A DNA stretch of 64,000 bases from Budorcas taxicolor. Taxonomy: Eukaryota > Chordata > Mammalia > Artiodactyla > Bovidae. The position numbers were made by a program, and so were the translations under genes. The stretch is from NCBI RefSeq assembly GCF_023091745.1, contig NC_068930.1, forward strand, positions 9,508,262 through 9,572,261. The letters are read 5' to 3'. The stretch's first letter is position 1, and every line of letters starts with the position of its first letter. A model generated the notes under the pieces. It did not search any database, was not told the origin of the DNA, and saw only the letters and a list, made by a program, of their open reading frames with translations. This document shows, piece by piece, positions 55,930 through 64,000 of the stretch.

Positions 55930-58688
55930 GCGCTGGGGTCTCCCTCTCCGGGTCCGGGCACTGGGGTCTCCTCTCCGGGTCCAGGTGCTGGGGTCTCCTC
56001 TCTGGGTCCGGGCGCTGAGGTCTCCCTCTCTGGGTCCGGGTGCTGGGGTCTCCTCTCTGGGTCCCCTCGCTGGGGTCTCCTCTCTGGGTCCCCGCGCTGG
56101 GGTCTCCCTCTAGGGTCTGGGGTCTCCTCTCCGGGTCCAGGCTCTGGGGTCTCCCTCTCCAGGCCCAGGTGCTGGGGTCTCCTCTCTGGGTCCCCGCGCT
56201 GGGGTCTCCTCTCTGGGTCTGCCCTCTGGGGTCTCCCTCTAGGGTCTGGGGTCTCCTCTCCGGGTCCAGGCTCTGGGGTCTCCCTCTCCAGACCCAGGTG
56301 CTGGGGTCTCCTCTCTGGGTCTGGGCTCTGGGGTCTCCCTCTCCGGGCTCTGGGGTCTCCCTCTCTGGGTCCGGGCTCTGGGGTCTCCCTCTCCGGGTCC
56401 GGGCGCTGGGGTCTCCCTCTCTGGGTCCGGGCGCTGGGGTCTCCCTCTCCGGGTGCTGGGGTCTCCTCTCTGGGTCCGGGCTCTGGGGTCTCCCTCTCTG
56501 GGTCTGGGGTCTCCCTCTCTGGGTCTGGGCGCTGGGGTCTCCCTCTCCGGGTGCTGGGGTCTCCTCTCTGGATCTGGGCTCTGGGGTCTCCCTCTCCAGG
56601 TCTGGGCTCTAGGGTCTCCTCTCCGGGTCCGGGCGCTGGGGTCTCTCTCTCTGGGTCTGAGGTCTCCCTCTCCAGGTCCGGGCGCTGGGGTCTCCTCTCT
56701 GGGTCCAGGCTCTGGGGTCTCCCTCTCTGGGTCCAGGTGCTAGGGTCTCCTCTCTGGGTCTGGAGTCCCTCTCCGGGTCCAGGATCTGGGGTCTCCCTCT
56801 CTGGGTCCAGGTGCTGGGGTCTCCTCTCTGGGTCTGGCCTCTGGGGTCTCCCTCTAGGGTCTGGGGTCCCTCTCCAGGTCCGGGCGCTGGGGTCTCCCTC
56901 TCTGGGTTCTGGGGTCTCCTCTCTGGGTCCGGACTCTGGGGTCTCCCTTTCCGGGTCTGGGCTCTGGAGTCTCCTCTCCGGGTCGGAGTGCTGGGGTCTC
57001 TCTCTCTGGGTCTGAGGTCTCCCTCTCCGGGTCCGGGCGCTGGGGTCTCCTCTCTGGGTCCAGGCTCTGGGGTCTCCCTCTCTGGGTCCAGGTGCTGGGG
57101 TCTCCTCTCTGGGTCTGGCCTCTGGGGTCTCCCTCTAGGGTCTGGGGTCCCTCTCCAGGTCCGGGCGCTGGGGTCTCCCTCTCTGGGTTCTGGGGTCTCC
57201 TCTCTGGGTCCGGACTCTGGGGTCTCCCTTTCCGGGTCTGGGCTCTGGAGTCTCCTCTCCGGGTCGGAGTGCTGGGGTCTCTCTCTCTGGGTCTGAGGTC
57301 TCCCTCTCGGGTCCAGGCACTGGGGTCTCCCTCTCCAGATGCTGGGGTCTCCTTCTCCAGGTTATGGGGTCTCCTCTCCAGGTCCCCGCGCTGGCGTCTC
57401 CTCTCTGGGTCTGGCCTCTGGGGTCTCCCTCTCTGGGTCTGGGGTCCCTCTCCGGGTCCGGGATCTGGGGTCTCCCTCTCCGAGTCCAAGCTCTGGGGTC
57501 TCCCTCTCCGGGTCCAGGTGCTGGGGTCTCCTCTCTGGGTCTGGGGTCTCCCTCTCCGGGTCTGGCCGCTGGGGTCTCCTCTCTGGGTCTGGGGTCTCCC
57601 TCTCCAGGTCTGGCCGCTGGGGTCTCCTCTCTGGGTCTGGGTGCTGGGGTCTCTCTCTCTGGGTCTGGGGTCTGGGGTCTCCCTCTTCTGGTCTGGGGTC
57701 TGGGGTCTCCTCTCCGGGTCTGGGTTCTGGGGTCCCCCTCTCTGGGCCTGGGGTCCCTCTCTGGGTCCAGGCTCTGGGGTCTCCTTCTCCCAGTCTGGGC
57801 GCTGGGGTCTCCTCTCTGGGTCCAGGCTCTGGGGTCTCCTTCTCCCAGTCTGGGCGCTGGGGTCTCCTCTCTGGGTCCAGGCTCTGGGGTCTCCCTCTCC
57901 AGGTCCGGGCGCTGGGGTCTCCTCTCCGGGTCCAGGTGCTGGGGTCTCCTCTCCGGGTCCGGGCGCTGGGGTCTCCCTCTCTGGGTCTGGGGTCTCCTCT
58001 CCGGGTCCAAGCTCTGGGGTCTCCCTCTCCGGGTCCAGGTGCTGGGGTCTCCTCTCTGGGTCTGGGGTCTCCCTCTCCGGGTCTGGCCGCTGGGGTCTCC
58101 TCTCTGGGTCTGGGGTCTGGGGTCTCCCTCTCCGGGTCTGGCCGCTGGGGTCTCCTCTCTGGGTCTGGGTGCTGGGGTCTCTCTCTCTGGGTCTGGGGTC
58201 TGGGGTCTCCCTCTTCTGGTCTGGGGTCTGGGGTCTCCTCTCCGGGTCTGGGTTCTGGGGTCCCCCTCTCTGGGCCTGGGGTCCCTCTCTGGGTCCAGGC
58301 TCTGGGGTCTCCTTCTCCCAGTCTGGGCGCTGGGGTCTCCTCTCTGGGTCCAGGCTCTGGGGTCTCCTTCTCCCAGTCTGGGCGCTGGGGTCTCCTCTCT
58401 GGGTCCAGGCTCTGGGGTCTCCTTCTCCCAGTCTGGGCGCTGGGGTCTCCTCTCTGGGTCCAGGCTCTGGGGTCTCCCTCTCCAGGTCCAGGCGCTCGGG
58501 TCTCCTCTCCAGGTCCGGGCGCTGGGGTCTCCCTCTCTGGGTCTGGGGTCTCCTCTCCGGGTCCAGGCTCTGGGGTCCCCCTCTCCAGGTCCGGGTGCTG
58601 GGGTCTCCTCTCCAGGTCCGGGCTCTGGGGTCTCCCTCTCTTGGTCCGGGCGCTGGGCTCCGCCTCTCCAGGTCCGGGCACTGGGGTT
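55930..58688. repeat. Large minisatellite, about 28-bp unit
   Basis: About 2.76 kb, on the order of 95-100 units of a 'ctggggtctccctctccggg' plus 'tccggg' type, with variants (tctctggg, tccaggc, ccgggcg) and occasional shortened units. Higher-order duplications have periods of about 281 bp (56803-57025 repeated at 57084-57306), 528 bp (around 57513-57860 repeated at 58040-58390) and 56 bp (two copies near 57781, three or more near 58310). The plus strand has few A residues, hence few stops. Open frames of 545-565 codons on both strands are artefacts. Confidence 0.96.
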
Positions 58689-59984
58689 CCTCTGGGCCGC
58701 TGTGTCATCCTCGCAGCCTCTGCCCTGCGCCGGGGGTCTCCGCGTGGAGTCTGTGGCCGGGGCACTCGGCAAACCTTAACAGCCCTTGAAATGCTACCTA
58801 ATCAACATGCTTTCTCCCCGCCTTTTGAAAACAAGAACTGACCGATTATGGACAGGTGGGAAGAGGGAAGAAGGTCCCGGCTTCGGCGGGCAGGGAGACG
58901 GGGCGGGGGGTGGGCGGTGGGTGGTAGGGGGTTCCCTGAAGGCACGCGGCGGTGGGGCAGGGCCTGGGGGCCTCTGAGGGGAAAGGGGGCCAAGGATGGG
59001 CCGCTGCGCCCAGCCGGCGTGTGGTCAGGCGCGTGTCCTGAGCGGCCGGAAGGCTCGCTCTCGGTGCACACCAGCCTCACGGGGGTACAGGAAGGGAGGG
59101 GGCAGTGGGCTGAGGAGACCCGTTTATGCAGGTGCGAGGACAGAGGGCACCCAAACGCCGGGGTCAGGAGTCCCCGCTGCTGGCGCCCATTCCTGGGGTG
59201 CCCTGGGGGCCGTCCCCGGAACCCTGACCTCCTGGCAGAGGTGGTCCAGAGAACCTTCCCCAGACAGCACAGACCCGACGGACGCCTGCCTCCCGAGCAA
59301 GCACCTCTCTGCTCAGCCCGGAACTTGCTGTTGGCTTCATGGCTGCGCGTCTCCAGCGTTTTCCGGCTGGTCACAGGGAAGTCGGCGCCTTTCCACCAGG
59401 ACAGGTGTCAGCCCGGCTTTTCTGCCTTCCTCTGTCTCAGTGGGAAAAGAGGGCAGGCTGAGCCTGTGATCTGTGATCACACAGCCTGAGAAGGGCCGCT
59501 CCAACTGCGAGGGGCTCCGGGGCTTAGATCTCAGCGAGGAGAGGGCTCTACCTCCCAGCAGGTGGTGGCGGATTTGCTCTGAATGTGGCTTGTCCTTCCT
59601 GTGAGCTGCTGACCTGACTTGGGGAGGGGGCGCGGACTAAAGCAGCAGATGCAGGGGGTACTTTCTGACTGCAAGGTGAAGAGGACTCGTTATTGACAGA
59701 AGCTGCAGAGAAGAGGAGCAGGCCAGCCGTGGTCCTGGACCAAGGATTATCTTTATGAATTATTTCTAAAAATTGTACAACCAGCACCCTACGTGGTACC
59801 TTAACTCAAAGTACTACAGCCGTGTTCTCCATGCTGTGTTACCTGGAGACTGATGGAGAACACTCAGGGGCCCACCCCAGACACTCTGGAGCAGACACGC
59901 TGCGGGTAGGCCCGACAAGCAGTGTTTAAACAACACCAGGGGATTCTGAGAATCTTGGAACACAGAGACCCTGGAACAACGGAA
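58689..59984. other. Unassigned GC-rich sequence
   Basis: The first 600 bp are CpG-dense (see 58870-59300). Beyond, no gene or named repeat recognised. Confidence 0.42.
58870..59300. promoter_or_regulatory. CpG-island-like sequence right of the minisatellite
   Basis: Dense CpGs ('cccggcttcggcgggcaggg', 'cggccggaaggctcgctctc', 'gacccgacggacgcc') and very high GC. Together with 55380-55700 it brackets the minisatellite. A plus-strand frame over 58848-59489 is open but has no recognisable domain. Confidence 0.4.
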
Positions 59985-60106
59985 GGTAAACTTCTTCCTG
60001 CTTTCTGTCTCCTAGTTCTTGTTCTCACACAAATGGGAGCACATCCTTCTATACAACACCCAGCACTTCACCTTTTCCCAGAATAAATACATCCTAGATA
60101 ACCCCT

Positions 60107-60192
60107 AGATGAGTTGGTGATGGACAGGAAAGCCTGGTGTGCTGCAGTCCATGGGGTTGCAAAGAGTCGGACAGGACTGAGCAACTGAACTG
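60107..60192 (+). mobile_element. 86-bp BovB 3-prime tail insertion
   Basis: Consists only of the BovB terminal part, from 'gatgagttggtgatggacag' to 'actgagcaactgaactg'. Flanked by 'agataacccct' (60096-60106) and 'agatgacccct' (60193-60203). Severely 5-prime truncated. Confidence 0.87.
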
Positions 60193-60203
60193 AGATGACC
60201 CCT

Positions 60204-60414
60204 GGGCTTCCTGGTAGCTCAGTCAGTAAAGAATCTGCCTGCAGTGTGGGAGACCTGGGTTCGATCCCTGGGTTGGGATGATCCCTTGAAGGAAGGCATA
60301 TCAACCTACTCCAGTATTCTTCCCTGAAGAATCCCTGTGAACATAGGACCCTGGTGGGCTGCAGACCAGGGGGTCGCAAAGAGTCGGACATGACTGAGTG
60401 ACTAGGCACAGCAC
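60204..60414 (+). mobile_element. Bov-A type SINE at the same target
   Basis: Sense SINE 'gggcttcctggtagctcagt' to 'gactgagtgactaggcaca'. Flanked by 'agatgacccct' (60193-60203) and 'aggtgacccct' (60415-60425), the latter a third copy of the BovB tail's target. Confidence 0.92.
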
Positions 60415-61215
60415 AGGTGACCCCTACTCCCACCCCATTGCCAGAATTTATGAATCAACCTCATTCCTTTCAAGCCTGCATGGGATTCTGTTGCAGGGGG
60501 AGAGGGGTGTAATTTCTCCAACCATTGCCCTCTCAGAGGCATTTAGACTGTCTCTCGGTTTTTATTCTTTCAAAGGCTGGTGCAATCAGGCCTCTCGAGG
60601 AGTCTTTGTGGGCAGGTATCTAGCCATGGCACTGCTTAGAGGAATAACTCACACCTTCAATATTTTTTATGTCCCTTCAGATCTTAGATACCTAGAAAAC
60701 CTATTCCAGCAGTCTATACTCCCTCCTGAAATACATAAAAAATTCCCTTCCCCGCTCTTTCATCAGTACTAAACTGGTCTTCTCCATCTTGCCACTCTGA
60801 TAGGTGAAAAAATGGAGATTCAGAGTTTGCTGTGCATTTCTTCAACTGTGAGGACCCTTGGGTGATTCTTCATGTGTTAGTAGCCACTTCTATTTTCTTC
60901 TGTAAGCTGTCTGTTCATATCTTTTCTTTCTCCTCACTCCCCTAATTTTCCTTTGGGTTATTAGACTTTTTCTTATGGATTCGGAAGAGCTCATTATATA
61001 ATAAGGAAAGTGGTAATTGGCATATACTACACATGGTTTTCCCTGGTATTCCTTTGTCTTTTGTCTGAGTTTTTGTGGTGGTTGTTGTTGTTATTATTAG
61101 CCATGAAATAGTTTCTTTGTGGGATAGTAAATATATCAGTCTTTTAATATTTCTGGATTTGGCACCATGCTTTAAAAAAATCTTTCCCATTTTGAGATTT
61201 TAAAATATCCCCTAT

Positions 61216-61642
61216 GTTTCTTCAATCTCTTGGACAAGAGCCTGAACTCCAGGGCTGCACAGCCTGGGTTCCAATCCCAGCTCTCTTGCTTCCTGGGTGG
61301 CCCTACCTTTTGTACGGTGTAGAGTGGGGATAAGGATGCTTGTTTCATAGAATCAGGTCGGGTGTGTTCTCCTCTCTGGGGCACCTCCTCACGTTATCAA
61401 CTCAAAGAAGGTGAAAGGCTCCAGATAAACTAGAAAGATTAACTGGCAGCCTGCTGGAGAGGGGGCTGGACCTCATGGATCCACAAGCTCCCAACCCCAA
61501 GGACGAGGGGCTTTCCTTGATCCTGGATACACACTTGCTTCCTTCACTACTGATTCTCAGCCTAGACGTGGGGGCTTCCCAGGAAAGGGCTGCAGGTTCC
61601 AACCCCAGCAAGCCCCAGAGGAATCGTGAGTTCCTGGAACCC
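61216..61642. other. Unassigned sequence
   Basis: No gene or named repeat recognised between the L1 and the LTR. Confidence 0.45.
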
Positions 61643-61770
61643 TGTTAAGGGCTAAATTGTGCTCTTCTTCAAGATTCAGGACTTCTGAATGTAATCATAT
61701 TTGGAGACAGACTGTTTTAAAGAGGTAACTAAATTAAAATCAGGTCATTAAGTGGGTCCTAATCCAATCT

Positions 61771-62259
61771 AGATAGCATATTCAAAAGCAGAGACATTAC
61801 TTTGTGAACAAAGGTCCGTCTAATCAAGGCTATGGTTTTTCCAGTGGTCATGTACGGATGTGAGAGTTGGACTGTGAAGAAAGCTGAGCGCTGAAGAATT
61901 GGTGCTTTTGAACTATAGTGTTGGAGAAGACTCTTGAGAGTCCCTTGGACTGCAAGGAGATCCAACCAGCCCATCCTAAAGGAGATCAGTCCTGGGTGTT
62001 CTTTGGAAGGAATGGAGCTGAAGCTGAACTCCAATACTTTGGCCACCTCATGTGAAGAGTTGACTCATTGGAAAAGACCCTGATGCTGGAGGAGAAAAAT
62101 ACAACAGAGGATGAGATGGCTGGATGGCATCACTGACTCGATGGACATGTGTTTGGGTGAACTCCTGGAGTTGGTGATGGACAGGGAGGCCTGGAGTGCT
62201 GCGATTCATGGGGTCGCAAAGAGTCAGACATGACTGAGCTACTGAACTGAACTGAACTG
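61771..62259 (+). mobile_element. 5-prime-truncated BovB in the LTR
   Basis: Sense BovB from 'agatagcatattcaaaagca' to 'ctgaactgaactgaactg'. A perfect 10-bp target duplication, 'aatccaatct', is at 61761-61770 and 62260-62269. Confidence 0.95.
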
Positions 62260-62508
62260 AATCCAATCTGATTGATGTCCTTATCAGAAGAGGAAGTTTG
62301 GACAGTCACAGACAGAGGAAAATCAGGTGAAGACACAGGGAGGAGACAGACACCTGTGAGTCAAGGAGAGAAAGAAGCCTGGAGCAGATCCCACCCTCAT
62401 CAGCCCCGAGAGGGACCCAATCTCCCAATACCTTGATTGTGGCCCTCCAGCCTCTAGAACTCAGAGAAGACAGACTTCTGTCATTTGAGCCCCCAGTAGT
62501 GTTTTATG

Positions 62509-62725
62509 GGGCTTCCCAGGTAAAGAACCTACCTGCCAATACGCGAGATGTAGAGACGTGGGTTCAATCCCTGGGTCAGGAAGATCCCCTGGAGGAGGGC
62601 ATGGCAGCCCACCCCAGTATTCTTGCCTGGAGAATCCTATGGATGGAGGAGCCTGGTGGGCTACAGTTGAAAGGGTTGAGAAGAGTCAGACATGACTGAA
62701 GCAACTGAGCAGGAGAATACCCATG
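62509..62725 (+). mobile_element. Bov-A type SINE in the LTR
   Basis: Sense SINE 'gggcttcccaggtaaagaac' (the tRNA-like head has lost about ten bases after 'ccaggt') to 'gaagcaactgagcaggaga'. A perfect 10-bp target duplication, 'gtgttttatg', is at 62499-62508 and 62726-62735. Confidence 0.93.
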
Positions 62726-62754
62726 GTGTTTTATGACCTCAGCCCCAGCAAACA

Positions 62755-64000
62755 AAGGCGGGAGCTTTGAAGGGCCTGCTCTGGGCAGCTCAGTTCAGGC
62801 CTCCAACTCTCTAGGCCCCATGCAGGGTGGGGTCATCTGGGTGTCTTGCTTGCCCCTTACCCACCGCTGAAGACCACACAGACACCTGTTCTTGCTGCTC
62901 TCCCCTCCCCCACAGAATAATCTGAAAGACAATATGTGAGCTCTCTGGGTTTGGACTAAGATCAAAGCCAAAGGACAGGTGCTCAGGCACAGTGTGAGGG
63001 CCCGTCCTTCCCCAGGCAAGGGCAGGGACACCCACGTGGGCCTCCCCAAAGGCCCTGCAGACCCATGGAGGCCTACAGGCAGCTGCACAAGAGCAGGTGT
63101 GCAGGCGCAGGAAACCGGCAGCCCCCCGGCCCGAGCTGGGTGGGCAGCACAGAAAGGATGGATGGAGGTTAGCATGGGGGAGGGTGATGGGGAAGAGACA
63201 GCCTGGTCTGGCGCCGGGGTTTCGGGTCCTCCTGGCCTGCAGGGCTCCTCTGGACGGTGGGCATGTCCCAGGGCACCCTGAGAATGTTCTCAGCCACCCC
63301 TTCCTCTGTCTGCCACCCTGACTCCAGATTGGAAGCCAGCCAAACCAAGGGAAAGGCAGGGGCTGGCAGGGGAATCTGGGAAGGCAGGGGTGGTGATGTT
63401 CCAGCATCCCCGCACTGGGGGAGAGACAGATCTGAATGGAGGAAGCCCTGCCAGCCCACTTCAGCAAGAGCCCCACGTGGACTGTGGGCACCTCCCTTCA
63501 CAGCCCCTGTGGCCCCAGGGGAGACAGAGGTTCCCCGTGCATGGCAGGGGCCTCAAGGGCTTCCACTGGGTGAGGCCCTTCCCCTCTGAGACCCCTGGAC
63601 CTCAGCACCATGGGGGTCCTCGCTTGTCCGTGAGGGCCTAAGGAGTGACCCTCCACCTCCCCAGGCTGAGCTGGGTTGGGGGGGTCACTCTGGGGATGCA
63701 CCACTCCTCCGGGGATTGGCCCCAAGGCCCAGGCAGGCCCAGGTGCGGTCCCCCCTCCCAGCTCCGGCTGCCTGCCCTGGAGGCTATGTCTACAAGGAGC
63801 CTGCCGCCAGTGGGTGGCTCCGAGCCATCCTGGCCTGGCCAGGTGTGTGTGGCCTGGGGTGGGCAGACAGCTGGGCAGGCCTCTTGTAAAGGGTAATAAC
63901 CCAGTGCAGCAGGCTAATCGCCCTTCCCGGGAGGCAGACATGATCTCATTAGCGACCATAAGGTAGGTTGGAGGCAGGGGGACTCTGTGCTCCCCAGGGC
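62755..64000. other. Unassigned GC-rich sequence to window end
   Basis: No gene or named repeat recognised. Overlapping frames on both strands over 62795-63966 reflect GC content. I see no splice-bounded exon that I can support. Confidence 0.42.

Larger units (their letters stand above)
59985..61215 (-). mobile_element. Old L1 3-prime region, antisense
   Basis: 'ctgttcatatcttttctttc', 'ggttattagactttttctta', 'tggattcggaagagctcatt' and 'tttctggatttggcaccatg' follow an antisense L1M-type 3-prime region. A BovB tail and a SINE are nested at 60107-60414. Confidence 0.6.
61643..62754 (+). mobile_element. MaLR (MLT1-type) LTR with two nested insertions
   Basis: LTR text 'tgttaagggctaaattgtgc', 'gtaatcatatttggagaca', 'gtgggtcctaatccaatct', then after a BovB 'gatgtccttatcagaagagg', 'ccagcctctagaactcagag', and after a SINE 'acctcagccccagcaaaca'. 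Net length without insertions is roughly 390 bp, typical for MLT1. No internal genes. Confidence 0.75.

Noticed and set aside
55810..58841. Long open frames (400-565 codons) on both strands
   Set aside because: They lie in the minisatellite, where the unit has few A residues on the plus strand and so few stops in any frame. Frames are open on both strands at once and the peptides are simple repeats.

Overview
The window is nuclear DNA from a ruminant mammal, most likely a bovid. The evidence is the repeat content: many tRNA/BovB-derived Bov-A and Bov-tA SINEs, BovB (RTE) LINEs including one nearly full-length copy, a cetartiodactyl CHR-type tRNA-Glu SINE, and L1 3-prime tails of the ruminant type, all on a background of old mammalian repeats (MIR, L2, L1M, MaLR LTRs, hAT-Charlie). 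I could not tell cattle from sheep, goat, buffalo or deer. I recognise no intact protein-coding gene, RNA gene, CRISPR array or prokaryotic feature. Open frames are either retroelement remnants, products of base composition, or too weak to call.

Layout. 1-9.6 kb is mostly unassigned sequence with scattered SINEs and a long inverted repeat (8157-8947) whose arms each carry the same short exon-like frame. 9.6-20.9 kb holds two old L1M copies, each with nested insertions, a near full-length antisense BovB (15446-18695) and a clean 5-prime-truncated L1. 23.4-26.3 kb is one BovB insertion with several internal strand switches, bounded by an 11-bp target duplication. 26.3-39 kb is mixed: a MER1-like DNA transposon, MIRs, a solo MaLR LTR with perfect target duplication, SINEs, a CpG-dense patch (34490-35030) and unassigned sequence. 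39.4-50.6 kb is AT-rich and almost entirely antisense L1M, hit repeatedly by younger elements; the best case is a 5-prime-inverted BovB that landed in the target duplication of an earlier SINE. 50.6-64 kb turns GC-rich, with two minisatellites: a purine-rich one (53131-53532) and a 2.76-kb one (55930-58688) of about 28-bp units with higher-order duplications, lying between CpG-dense flanks.

Nothing here works together as a pathway or operon. The informative content is a stratified record of retrotransposition: nested elements with readable target-site duplications, two twin-primed BovB inversions, a templated copy of an L1 segment inside a MIR, eight roughly 40-bp monomers in a BovB 5-prime UTR, and a large minisatellite. 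I found no convincing new biological system. The items most worth checking are the exon-like inverted repeat, the BovB rearrangement and 5-prime-UTR monomers, and the CpG-flanked minisatellite. Repeat names come from remembered consensus patterns, not from a database search.
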